From: Spirogloea muscicola
Taxonomy: Eukaryota; Streptophyta; Zygnematophyceae; Spirogloeales; Spirogloeaceae
Length of the DNA: 64,000 nt
Direction: 5' to 3'
Assembly: GCA_009602725.1 (NCBI GenBank)
Contig: WELB01000062.1
Span: forward strand, 580,337 to 644,336
Made by a program: the position numbers and the translations under genes. This document shows positions 34,206 through 45,279 of the stretch, one piece after another. Each line of letters begins with the position of its first letter. Positions within the stretch are counted from its first letter, which is position 1. The notes below the pieces were generated by a model that was not told where the DNA came from, did no database searches, and saw nothing but the letters and a program-made list of their open reading frames with translations.

Positions 34206-34565
34206 TCAACGTAAGGCCTCGAAGGCTGGACATGCAGCTGCGAATGCTGCTCGTGGCAAAGCGGCTAAGTACAGGGACCCCCTGGATGGGGACGAGTTCG
34301 TCTCACTGGCCATCGATGCGCTTGGGGCTTTCGGTCTCAGTTGACTCACCTGTTGGCCCGCCTTGCACGACGTGCTGTGTCCCCCAGGCAAGGCTAGCAG
34401 ACCGACTGCAACGCCGCTGGCTCGCTAGCGCGGTGTTGGCATGCGCCTATCCACATTATTACAGCCCCAACAGGCCCACGCCTTGCATCTGCGTGCTGAC
34501 CGTGCTCTAGCTGCAGCCTCTGGCTTTCGTCAGGGGGATTGCTTCCCGGCTGCTAATCTTCTGAA
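34206..34565 (+). mobile_element. LINE family A fragment
   Basis: Decayed copy of the segment after the endonuclease core. DPLDGDEFVSLAIDALGAFG, then in shifted frames AHALHLRADRA and AAASGFRQGDCFPA, match 33600-33870 and the minus-strand copy at 35.4-35.8 kb. At least two frame changes separate the pieces. Confidence 0.65.
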
Positions 34566-34839
34566 TTGCAACTCCAGACTAGAGGTTCTTAAGTGTTTAT
34601 CCTACTAGGACAGCTTTGGGAAAGCGCTTTTTGGCCCCTCTGGACCTTGTCGATGCTTTTCGGGCTGGCTGTTCACAGCCCTTGCCCCCTTTGGGGAGAG
34701 CCACTTTAAAATGAAAGCAATGGCTCTGAGAGGGCAGCCCAGTAGAGAAGTGAGCTCTTCCAAAAGGGTCGGGGGCTGTGAATGGCCAGCGTAGAAGTAA
34801 TGACCAAGGTCCAGGCGCCAAGACCACACAGGTATGTAA

Positions 34840-35215
34840 GAGACTACAGCGAATGGGAGCTTAGTGATAAAGTGGCTCTCCTGCAGAATATTGCCAATCT
34901 AGGCTTTGCACGCCAGGCAGATGTATTTTCGGCTGAGATGGGCCTGCCAGCTGCATATTTGTTGTTCTTGCGACAACGCTTTCGGCCTGTTTGCAGCGTG
35001 CTCAGGCTAATGCTTTGCACCAGAAAGCTGGGCGAGCTCTACTTGGTAGCAGAGGGCTTCGTATCTGCCATCCAGTATTCAGGCATTGATAAGCGACCTT
35101 TAAGTATTGACCCGTGGTTACTGAGCGGGTCATTCTGCTGTATATGATGTACGTCTCTAGATGTGCTTCCTGTATTTGGCCATTTGGCCTTTGTCTGTTT
35201 CAAATACACGAGAAT
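34840..35215 (+). mobile_element. LINE family B fragment with 3' tail
   Basis: Open frame NIANLGFARQADVFSAEMGL with FVSAIQYSGI, followed by a characteristic 3' tail containing ttactgagcgggtca, a gatgtacgtctctagatgtg stretch, tttggccatttggcct and caaatacacgaga. The same protein block occurs on the minus strand at 37.7-37.9 kb. Confidence 0.65.
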
Positions 35216-35339
35216 TTCCAAAGGGGGCAAGGGCTTTGAGAGCCAGCCCTAAAAGGATTGACAAGATCCGAAGGGGCCAAAAGCGCTGTCTCAGAGCTCG
35301 GCCGGGATAGGATGACTCACTTAGTAACCTCGAGTGAGA

Positions 35340-35830
35340 AGCCACAGATTAGACTAGCAGCCGGAAAGCAATCCCCCTGACGAAAGCCAGAGGCTGCAAC
35401 TAGAGCACGGCCAGCACGCAGGTGCAAGGCGTGGGCCATGGACCGCTGGAGTGAGATGGAGAGGCGCATACGAAGAAAAGACTGACGCGCCTTCAGAGAA
35501 GAGGGGCTGGCCAAGCCAGCCCCAAAAGAGCTGAGCTGGCGAGCCAGCGGCATTGAAGTCGGCCTGCTCACCTCGCCCGTGGAACACAGCGCGTCGCGCA
35601 AGCTGGGACAACAGGTCGAGCCACTGGGACCCGAAAGCCCCGTGCACATTGACAGCCAGGGGGATGAAGTCCTCCCTGGCCGGGGGGTCCGCGTACTGCG
35701 TAGCTGCAAGCGGCATTCGCCGCTGCATGTCCAGCCCTTTGGGAGAGCTTCCCTCTTGAAGAGCGAGCTTCTCACAGCAATCGCCTCCGTCTAATTCGCA
35801 CCGCGCCCGCTTTAATGCTCCCATTCGCTG
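35340..35830 (-). mobile_element. LINE family A fragment
   Basis: Minus-strand copy of the family A C-terminus: YADPPAREDFIPLAVNVHGA, FGSQWLDLLSQLARRAVFHG, RGEQADFNAAGSPAQL and, in another frame, RSMAHALHLRAGRALVAASG with FRQGDCFPAASL. The frame shift near 35500 shows it is decayed. Confidence 0.65.
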
Positions 35831-36034
35831 TCACTTGCACACCTGTGCGGTTTTAGGGCCTGTTGGCTTTTGGATAAGCTTATTTTCTGAAACCCTTCCC
35901 CCATAGGGGCGGGCCGCCCCCCGGCCCCCCCCCCCTCTCCGTAGGGGCGGGCCTGACAAGGGAAAGTGTTCGCCCATAGAAGGGAGGGAGTGCTGGGAAA
36001 GGTCAGCCCAAGAAGAACAGGGGATACGACGATC

Positions 36035-36165
36035 TGCCGGACGCTGCCGCGCGAGAGCGAAGCAGCGCCTGGACGATGCCGCCCGCGAGCGAAGCAGCGC
36101 CTTTCGGAGGGCGTACGACTCCCGGTCGATGCCGCGGGCGAGCGAAGCAGCGCCTAGCCCACAGT
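36035..36165. repeat. Short tandem repeats, three copies
   Basis: gcgagcgaagcagcgcct and close variants occur three times between gatgccgc phrases. Spacing is uneven (about 30 and 65 bases), so these are diverged tandem units. No frame is conserved across copies. Confidence 0.7.
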
Positions 36166-36299
36166 ACAAGTGGCGGACGATGCCGCGCGCACGGGCAGTA
36201 CGAAGACCGGGGCCTCGGACCGTACTTAGCTACACGGGGTGTAGCAAAGTTACCGGCACCGTTTGTATTCTAAAACGGAGGGCACGTTAGACTTCAGAC

Positions 36300-37310
36300 C
36301 TTGTCCTTTCTGTCCCCGTTCTGCCATAGCCTCTTCAGGCCCCGCAGTCGCTGCTAAGCTCGTAGTTTGGCCCCTTCGAACCTTGTGAATTCTTTTCGGG
36401 CTGGCTTCTCACAGCCCTTTGCCCCCATTGGGAGAGCCACTTCTTCTTTCTGGGCTGGTCCTTTCCCAGGGGGATAGTTTCCCGGCAGCTAGTCTGTCGG
36501 ATGTGAGGCTCCTCACTCGTAACTACTGAGTGGTCCATCCTCCCCCGTTCTGCCATAACCTCTTCAGGCCCCGAAGTCGCGGCTTAGCTCGTAGTTTGGC
36601 CCCTTCGAACCTTGTCAATTCTTTTCGGGCTGGCTTCTCACAGCCCTTGCCCCCATTGGAAGAGCCACTTCTCCTTTCCCAGCCCCAACCTTCTTTGGGA
36701 GAGAATTTTCTTTCAGCCCTCGCACCTCTTTTTACAGGGTTTAGAGTGTACGGTTTAGGGTTTAGTGAGAGGCCAGCCCAAAGGAATGGACAAGGTCTGA
36801 AGGAGCCGGATGGCGCAGAAAGCAAGGTACTAAGTGCTAAGACAGCAGCAAGGGGACTCCCAGTAACCTCTAGGCAGTAGATGCAAATTCGAATAGCTAG
36901 CAGGCGGATAGACGCCTCCTTGACGGAAGCCGGAGGCTGCCGGAATGAGTTGACAAAGGTTCGAAGGGGCCAAATGACGGAGGGGCCTAAAGCGCTATGT
37001 CAAAACGGGTGTAGATGGACCACTCAGTAGCAACGAGTGAGGACCCTCAAATCCGACAAACTAGCTGCCGGATAACACTCGAGAAGAAAGTGCGCGCCTA
37101 TAGAGAAGAGGGGCTGGCAGAGGCCAGCCCGGAAAGAATGGACAAAATCCAAAGAGCCGATGGGAGAGAATTGCTCGCCCAAAGAGAAGAGGGGCTGGCA
37201 AAGCCAGCCCAAAAAGAATGGACAATGTCCAGCCAAAGAAAGAGGAGCCGGAGAAGGACTACACTACAAAGCACAAGACGATGCAGAGGGAAGCTCAGTA
37301 CCAGCGAGTG
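36300..37310. repeat. Cluster of dispersed repeats R1 and associated phrases
   Basis: Several copies in both orientations of ttcgggctggcttctcacag, gcccccattggga and gagccacttct, with flanking ccttcgaaccttgt and gaggctcctcactcg. Two near-identical blocks lie at about 36340-36540 and 36560-36680, which suggests a local duplication. No gene. Confidence 0.75.
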
Positions 37311-37489
37311 AGCAACATCAAGTCTGAGTAGCTCGCTGCAGGGAAAGAGGCACTCTGCCGAAACCCAGAAGCGGCGGCCATAGCACGGCCTGCTCGCGTG
37401 TGGACCGCGTAGGCAACGGAGCTTTGAAACGATACCGCCAGGCGAATACGAAATACCTGGGCTTTCGTCAGAGGGATGGGACCCCCTGA

Positions 37490-38008
37490 CGAAAGCCAGA
37501 GAAGAAGTTCGTGAATTTGAAACGAACGAAGGCCAAATGGCCAAGTATGAAGGCAAGCACATCTGAAGACCTACATAACCTACAGCACAGATTGACCCGC
37601 TCAGTAAACACGGGTCAAAACATAAAGGTCGCTAATTGATGCCTAAATCCTTGATGGCAGATACAGAGCCCTTCTGCCACCGACTAGAGCTCGACCAGCT
37701 TTCTGGTGCAAAGCGTTAGCCTGAGCACGCTGCAAACAGGCCGAAACTCGTCGTCGCAAGATCGACAGATATGCAGCTGGCAAGCCCATCTCAGCCGGGA
37801 ACACATCTGCATGTCGTGTGTAGCCTAAATTGGCATCATTTTGAAGAAGAGTGTGGAAACGAGGACCTAAGCAGCCAAAAATGTCGTCTGCCGCTGGCAG
37901 GAGCTGATCGCATGGGGGGAGATCGGAGTGACCAGAGGCTGCAGCGAGAGCACGGCCCAGCAGAACAAGAAAGGGCACGCAGGTGCAAGGCGTGGGCAGC
38001 CCTCGCAT
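37490..38008 (-). mobile_element. LINE family B fragment with 3' tail
   Basis: Minus-strand copy: LQNDANLGYTRHADVFPAEM, GLPAAYLSILRRRVSACLQR, AQANALHQKAGRALVGG, then the family B tail in reverse (tgacccgctcagtaa near 37592, aatggccaagta near 37535). Confidence 0.65.
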
Positions 38009-38024
38009 CTTTGGAAAGAGTTTG

Positions 38025-38850
38025 ACCCGTGGTTACTGAGCGGGTCAATCTATTGCAGGTTATGTAGGTCTTAAGATGTGCTTGCCTTTGTACTTGGCCA
38101 TTTGGCCTTCGTTTGTTTCAAATCCACGAAATTTTCTTGGAAAGAGAAGTGGCTCTCCCAATGGGGGCAAGGGCTGTGAGAAGCCATCCCGAAATCTGGC
38201 TCTGGCCAGGGGACCCGCTTCCAGGAACCCTCTCTCTGACCTGAGGCTGCTTAGCAGGGGTTACTGAGTGCTTCGTAGCTGCTTCTTTTCTTTTTAGTGC
38301 TTGTTGTTCTTCGTACTTCCCCTGGCCCCTTCTCGTCCTTCATTCTTTTCTGAGCTCGCTTTTTCCAGCCACTATCCTCAACGGGCGAGCCCTTCTCTCC
38401 CGAACATTATTGACAAGGTTCGAAGGGGCCAAACTACGAAGGTGCCAAGATGATGCATCCATTTGAATCATTGATTCAAATGTACTGTATGTAGCGTGTA
38501 CTGGTGTGTAGTTTCTTCTCTTTCGGCACCGTTTTGTGGCCTTTGGATATTGTCCATTCTTTTTTGGGCTGGCTTTGCTAGCCCCTCTCTTTGTATGGGC
38601 GAGCAATTTCTTCTGCCAAAACAGCTTGTCGAAGTGGGTCGAGGGCTCCCTACAGAAAGCTGGGCCAGCTCTAGTTGGTGGCAGAAGGGCTTCGTATCTG
38701 CCATCTAGTATCTAGGCATCGGTTAGCGACCTTTATATTTTGACCCGTGGTTTCTGAGCGGGTCAATCTACTGTAGGTTATGTAGGTCTCAAGATGTGCT
38801 AGCCTTTGTACTTGGCCATTTGGCCTTCGTTTGTTTCAAATACACGAAAT
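38025..38850 (+). repeat. LINE 3' tails: family B, family A, family B again
   Basis: Tail B at about 38025-38140, tail A at about 38200-38420 (tagcaggggttactgagtgc, cttcgtagctgcttc, ctatcctcaacgggcgagcc) and tail B again at about 38640-38850. All are on the plus strand without their coding regions, interleaved with R1 pieces. Confidence 0.7.
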
Positions 38851-39383
38851 TGCCCTACAGGGAAGACGTGGCTCTCCCAATGGGCAAAAAGCCAAAAGCG
38901 CCAAAAGCGCCACAAGTGCCAAAAGCGCTATCGCAATACTGGTGTAGACCACTCATAACTAAACCCTAAACCACGAGAGTGCTCTCCCGAGCCTATTCCG
39001 CTGGGGGACTGACGGGCGGGCCCTGTCGGGCGGCAAGCGACGAAACCGGTGGCGAAGGGCGGGCTGGGGGGGGGCCTTCGCCCCCCGGCCTGCCCGCGGG
39101 CAGCGGCGTGCCCGCCAAGGTGGGAACATTTCTGGGCCTGCCCGCGGTCGTCGGGCAGGGCTCCGGCCCGCGGAGCCGGGCGAATGGGAGTACGATCTCG
39201 GTCCTCCGCTCCGGGCCGTTGGGGAGCTCCCCCTCCTCTCCCCTCCCCACCTCCCTCCCCTCCACCAGCAATGCGTATGTACTGGCCCCCTCGCCCGACG
39301 TCCCCTGGCCTGGCCGCCCCCGGGTGGCACCTCCCCCACACTTTGCGCTGGTCCGCCCCTTCGCCGCCACCGCCGCCGTCGCC

Positions 39384-42300
39384 ATGGCCGCCGCCGCCGC
39401 CGCCGCCGGCGTGGGCGCAGGCATGATCGTGACGTCGGCGCTGGCCATCTGGAAGGGCCTGATNCGGCAGCCGCGCCGCGGCGCCCGCGGGGCCGCGCCG
39501 GTGAGCTGAGCCCCGCCTTCGTCTCGGCCCGGCGGCGGCGCAGGTGCTACTGGCGGTGGGCGGGCAGGAGGAGGTGGCGACGACGGCCGAGGACTTCGTG
39601 TGCGCCACGCTGGACTGGTGGCCGCCCCAGAAGTGCGACTACGGCCGCTGCGCCTGGGGCCTCGCCTCCCTCCTCAACCTGGTCCGCCCCCCCTCCAGCT
39701 GCACCATGGCGCAGCGGTTGAAGCGCCCGACTCATGATTCGAGACCTCGCAGGTTCGACTCCTGCTGGATGCAGTGCCCAATTTCCATCACCTCACCTTA
39801 AAGACTGATGCACGTCTGCTTTGCCCAATTCGTCTCTTGCAGGACCTGCAGAGCCGACAGCTCCAGGCGGCCGTGCGAGGTGATGGCCCTCTGCTCCCCC
39901 AGCTCCATTGCTCATGGCCACCACTCGCCTGACCTTGTGTAGCCTGAAGCAGCCGCGTCCTCTTCAACCTTGCTGAAGTCGTCACGTCGGCAATCTGGAC
40001 GTTCTGCTGCAAGCCCACTACGCCAGCAGAGTAGCAATTGCAGTCGTTCTTAGCAGCTTTGCATGCCGCCCCTTCAATGGTGCAGGGCTCGCGCCGTTCG
40101 TCCTCCGGCTGGGAGGCTCGCTGCAGGATCACATCACGTATGATGTTGGCCTGAAGGAGGGCGAGGAGTGCCCCCCAATCACGCCCAATGCCACTGACGC
40201 CCTCGGTTTCAGCGGTGGCTGTCTGCCCATGAGCCGCTGGGACGAGCTCAACGAGCTGTGCTACAACCACGGGTAGGCTTCACGCACTGCCGCTCGGCGC
40301 ATGGTATTCAGCCGTGCCTTGCGAGCATGCGGCCATAGGACTGGCATAGCGAAGTGCTGCAGGGCTCAGGGCCGAGTGGCCGGTGAAGGTTTTAGTGCAT
40401 AGCCAAGAAGACACCGGTAGCTATTTGAATGATCAAGCAAATTCCTGCTAAATGACCAGGATGTCACCGATAAACTACTCGGAGGGTAATCAATGATTGT
40501 TTACTGTAGATAATAGAGGTTGTTTAGAATGGATATCGTCGTGCCATATTGAAATATGATGTTTTATCTCTTTTCTTTTTATGGTAATCAATCAGAAGCT
40601 ACTAAGACACCAGAGACAAAATTTACCCATGCAAATGATTAAGGTATAATAACCTTCCAACCAAGGTCTCATAAGGTGATCATATCGATATCTGTGCAGC
40701 GCAGCTGCGAGCTGGTGTTTGGCCTCAACGCGCTCCGTGGCCGCCACCAAGTGGGCCCCCGCACCTGGGTTGGCCCCTGGAACCCCAGCAACGCTGAGGC
40801 GCTCATCCACTACACTGCCGCCAAAGGCTATCACATCAAGGCCTGGGAATTGGGTACGCTCTGACCATCCAAGTCATAAGTTGAAGCAAGCATCCTCCCT
40901 GCTAGCTATACAGAATGCAGTCACCGACCACACGGCAATTAGAGAAGTCACCAGGAATTTGCTGCACGGTTGGTGCGTCTGTGAGCCTTGCAACTTCCAC
41001 CAAGTGCAGCAGTCTATTAGTCAATATTGACAGTGGCACTGGTGTCATGAGGAGCTGCAGGAAACGAGGTCGCAGGGGGAAGTGGCATAGCAGCGAGGCT
41101 GCCGCCCGAGCAATATGCCGCAGATGTAGAGAAGCTGAGGGATACTGTGGCTGCTGAGTACTCCATGCCCGTGACCGTCCAGCTGCCGCCCCCCCTGGTC
41201 GTCGCCGCTGACACCTTCTTCAGTGCCGAGTTCTACCGCCAGTTCCTCAGAGCTGCCGGGCCAGGCGTTGTCAATGCTGTCTCCCACCATATCTACAATC
41301 TGGGCTCCGGTGAGTGTTATGTGACCGTTCTCTCCCATCCTCCTCCGAGCCACAGGCCAATGTTCACAGTCGTCCTTCTCTAGCAATTGCTGATAATTCT
41401 CCCATTGCTGAGATGGGCCATTGAGCCAGCACCTTCTAGCATACACCTGATCCGCTCTACTCTTGCAGGTTTGGAGCCAACGTTGGTGGAGAGAATACTG
41501 AACCCCAGGTACTTGGACCGAGCGGGCGCACTCCTGCAGCTGGCCTGTGGGACGGTGTCCAAGTACGGCAATGGCGCAACCATCTGGGTGGGCGAGGCGG
41601 GCGGGGCCTTTAACAGCGGCCAGCACGGCGTCACGGACGCCTTTGTGTCTGCATTCTGGTGCGGGTCCCCTTGGAGACAGTACAGATCTCTTGCATTGTT
41701 TACATGAGTTCCAGATGATTGTAGGGTAGAATGTTGTGCTTTGACATTACACTTCATCTGTTATTTCACAGAGCAGTGACATAAGGTGTGCTCTCAGATT
41801 ACTAAGTAAACAAAGCTGTGTGATCAGGTATTTGGATCAGATGGCAATGGCTGCGGTTGCAGGCCACAGCATGTATTGCAGGCAATCTCTTGTTGGAGGA
41901 AATTACGGCCTCTTAAATCTGACAGACTTTGTGCCCAATCCAGACTACTATGGGTGCGTCACTCAAACAACTGAATTGCGCCTGGTCTTGCGCTAACAGC
42001 TGCACCACTAAAGTCGGACAGTACATTGAATAAGCAATATGATGCTCTTGTCTGCTGAATGCTTCTACGTGGTGCGCTTGGCCTTGTGCTTGTTAGATGC
42101 CGGGATCTTGGCAAGGTCTATGAGAGCTTGATGCATGGATTTGGAAACATATACTGAAGGCACAATGCTATTATAGTGCAGGGCTCTCCTTTGGAGGAAA
42201 CTGATGGGTGCTCGAGTACTGCGCGTAGTGAGCCCTGCTGATACTCCTATGTTGCGAGCCTATGCACACTGCCTAAGGGGATCCCGGGTAAACTTCCTCA

Positions 42301-42889
42301 TATGATGGCGCTGCCTTAGGCTGCATCAGGCTTCTGCCTATTAGTAGTGATCGAATGAGGAGAAGTTACTCAACATGGATTACTACATTCCCTTACTTGT
42401 TGGAACTATTGATATCAGTATGAACCTGCTGTCTTCTGAATGAATGTGTCTTTCCAGGGTACTTGTGGCCTTGCTTAGCTTTAGGGCATTGGCAAGACTG
42501 CACCAGGGAAGCAATGATCATATCAGCAGACGTCTCTTGACAGTGGCCTTTTGATGCCATCACAGGGTGGCATCACGCTCCTGCTGCTGAATCTGAGCAA
42601 CTCCACCAGCTTCTATGTGAGGCCCGACATTGTGGACATTGCTTGGAAGAGGAAGCGCAGGCTCGGAGCCTTGCTTGGGCGGAGGGAGGAGTACCACCTG
42701 CAGCCAGCAGGCGGAGACCTGTCTAGCCAGCAGGTGCTGCTCAACGGCCAGCTGCTGGCGCCCTCTAAGGATGGCCTGCTGCCTTCCCTGCTGCCCAGAA
42801 GAAAGAGGGCCAGGGCTGGCTTGTGGATGGACGCCCTTTCTTATGCCTATGTCACTTACCCAGATGGTTCAGTGCCAGCCTGCGAGTGA
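39384..42889 (+). CDS. Heparanase-like protein, GH79 beta-glucuronidase
   Basis: Secreted or membrane-anchored glycosidase of the plant AtGUS/heparanase family, which removes glucuronic acid from wall proteoglycans. Ten exons (39384-39500, 39544-39681, 39843-39879, 40086-40272, 40705-40853, 41061-41309, 41469-41658, 41828-41953, 42182-42287, 42566-42889) close to 540 aa, normal for plants. Conserved blocks: FVCATLDWWPPQKCDYGRC, LRLGGSLQDHITYDVG, GGCLPMSRWDELNELCYNHG, VFGLNALRGRHQVGPRTWVG, AWELGNE with the acid/base Glu212, WVGEAGGAFNSG with the nucleophile Glu335, YLDQMAMAAVAGHSMYCRQS, LVGGNYGLLNLTDFVPNPDY, REEYHLQPAGGDLSSQQVLL. The first 26 residues (AAAAAAAGVGAGMIVTSALA) look like a signal peptide or anchor. 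The N at 39464 falls in codon 27 and keeps the frame. Confidence 0.95.
39700..39773 (+). tRNA. tRNA-Met-like sequence (CAT anticodon), possibly a pseudogene, inside a GH79 intron
   Basis: Lies wholly within the 161-base intron 39682-39842. The T arm is perfect (gcagg / ttcgact / cctgc, 39749-39765) and the D arm is a clean hairpin (ggcgc…gcgcc). The anticodon loop has ctCATga. The acceptor stem pairs at only 5 of 7 positions (tgcacca against ggatgca) and the anticodon stem at 3 or 4 of 5, so it may be a tRNA pseudogene, an organelle-derived copy or a tRNA-like element. No CCA or clear terminator follows. Confidence 0.45.
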
Positions 42890-44369
42890 TGCCACCTCTT
42901 GCTGGTCGACGACCAGCAGATGCTGTCTACATGCGCCTGTCTAGGTAGTTAACACCTGTAGATTTAAGGCGGAATATCGAGTTCCTAATATTCCCCCTTA
43001 AGCCCACAAAGTAGGGCAGGTATATCCATTTTTTCTGCCATTCTAAAGATTTGGCAAGACTCTCTATTCTGCACGGTATTCACTGTCACCATGGGTAGCG
43101 ACTGAGCCCGCAAAGCAGGGCAGGTAGGACTAATCAACTTCATCCTTCCAACAAACGTGGCCTGACACCCTACTTATGCAATGCCAAGGTTACCTCATAT
43201 GCTTTGACTTGTCACTGCACAGTTGCACGTTTTCTGGACGACTAGGGAACTGGAGACTAGGAACACTCTTAACTGCTTCAACGCTGTGGAGCTCTTCAGA
43301 CATTCATTCGGATTGGACAGTTAAGCCTACGTAGCAGTCCATGCCCGGGTGCCATCCAGTACGCTCTCCAACCACAATTGCCTTCTTCAAGATGGGGACA
43401 GCTCTCGCTGCTCCTCTGACACCTCTCTTCACAAACCAGTACCCCTCCTAGTGCACAACATTGACTCTGGTGGTAGATGTAATTCTGACGACTTGCCAAC
43501 CTGTATATATGAAGCAAACTACCCAGCAGACCAGGTATCGAGACGTACATTGCATGTCTTAAGTACCACAAAGCCCTTGGGAACAACTCTTGCTACTCCC
43601 TAGACACCTCTCTTCACAACCCAGTACCCCGTTGTGCACAACTGTGAGTCTGGTGTTTACATTATTTGACAACTTGCCAAACCTGTGAATACATACAGCA
43701 GATCAGGTCTTGCAACATGCACTGCATGCTTTCAAGTACCACAGGGCCTTACGAGCAGCAAGTCAATGTCATTTAAAATGATGATCAACTAATGAACAAG
43801 TGGACACTGGAGATCAAAATTGTTGGAGCGGAGCTGTACAAGTTGCACTCCTATTGCTCGCCCTACGATTGGCAAAACTACACTATTGCTAAATGAGGTG
43901 ACACGCACAAGCATTGCCAGACCTCCCTTTGAGATACCAGGTGACTTGAGATGGTAAATTTCATCTGCACTGAGCAGCTAAATAGGAGCTAGTGGCTGCT
44001 CCTCTCATCCTGCCTCTCATCCTGCCCCGGCAACCAGCATTTTGCTCTGCAATCCGGACAATTTCCGGGGAACTTCAGTCATGCACTGAGACATGCAGAA
44101 GTAAGCTCTTATCCTCATCAACTGAATGAATGAAATACGGAATGTCCACACGCCACATAGCACATACCCCACCGCACAATCAACCACAGAGCTTCATAAG
44201 GTACGACCTCATCAGGCATACATTGAGCCACACGCATGAATTACTCAATCGCCAATTTTCGTTGGCACTTGAGGCGCCTGATAGGTCGACAGGACTGCAA
44301 TGAATTGCCTTCTTATGTGTGATGCATATAATTCCGTACGCCTGCATTAGCATGACAAGGATGACTGAC
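42890..44369. other. Intergenic with a two-copy tandem duplication
   Basis: Copy 1 at about 43394-43577 and copy 2 at about 43580-43751 share gacacctctcttcacaa, ccagtacccc, tgcacaac, gacaacttgccaa-like and aagtaccacaaagccc-like phrases. A shorter pair occurs at about 43002 and 43110 (cgcaaagcagggcaggta type). No gene seen. Confidence 0.6.
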
Positions 44370-45020
44370 CTGTTTCGTTCACCAGGGCTGGCTGTAATCC
44401 ACTGTCAACAGGGTGAACAGAGTCGTTGCTTGGCAAACTCCTCTGCTGCTGATGGACAGCTGCAGGTCCTTCATCCAGCTGCTGGCCAGACAATGATGGC
44501 TCATGATGCTGGCGCCGAGCTTGTTCAAAGCGCTCCTCAGCAGCCTGTTACACTCCAGCATATTTGTTCTTCAGTGAAATTGCTTCTGACATTAAGCTCA
44601 CTTTCAGCAGGCCTAGGCACTGGGGCGTGCTGAGAATGACAGATAGCCGGCAATCGGCAGCAAGTTACGACATACTGATAACTGATTCCTCTGATCGGCT
44701 GTGGGCAACCTGATAATTAGAAAGACAATAACGAGGGGTACCTGTAAGGCTGGAGGTGACATGGTCTGTGTCGCGCTCCGAAAGTGCTGCAGCCGCTCGT
44801 TGGCCTCGTCCAAGCTCACCTGCGAGCGCCACGCATAAGAGGTGTGAGGCACACGCGAATTCCTCAAGAGGCGCACTGCTGGCCGCGAAGCCGCGGACGG
44901 AGGCGACTCATGCCAGAGGGCCTCCTCACCCTGCGGGAATCTCGCGGGGACGCGCGTGGCGACAGCTGCGCATGACCCGCCATGGTCAATGCCGACGGAG
45001 CCAACGAAACGGCGCAGGGC
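44370..45020 (-). CDS. Unknown protein, two internal exons, partly coiled-coil
   Basis: Not recognised. Exon 44742-45020 (93 codons, acceptor ccgctag, donor gtaccc) reads ALRRFVGSVGIDHGGSCAAV…SYAWRSQVSLDEANERLQHF. Exon 44370-44544 (acceptor gtaacag, donor gtcagt) reads AAEERFEQARRQHHEPSLSG and continues Gln/Ser-rich. Both join in phase and the joint region is predicted to be helical. The 5' exons would lie beyond 45.02 kb, where an N stands at 45117 in GGC-rich sequence. I could not find the 3' exons. Confidence 0.4.
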
Positions 45021-45116
45021 CTAGCGGAGCGCCCAGCAACGGCGGCGGCCTCGGCGGCGGCAGAGGCGGCGGCAGCGGCGACAGCGACGACGGCGGCAGC
45101 GGCGGCGGCGCGGAAG

Positions 45117-45117
45117 N
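45117..45117. other. Single N in GGC-rich sequence
   Basis: Lies in a run of GGC-type triplets about 100 bases upstream of the unknown minus-strand exon. It may hide that gene's 5' end. R1 repeats start 170 bases to the right. Confidence 0.4.
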
Positions 45118-45279
45118 CGGAAGCGGTGGGGGCGGCGGCGGGCGGCGGCGGCGCGGCCGCGGTGGAGGGAGCAGCGGGGAAATGGTTTGTAGAGCGCAGG
45201 CGACGCAGTATTGCAAAAGGCACGTCTCCTGGTACACGTCACTGGTGGAGACTGCAGCTAACTGTGGTGGAAGCAGGAA

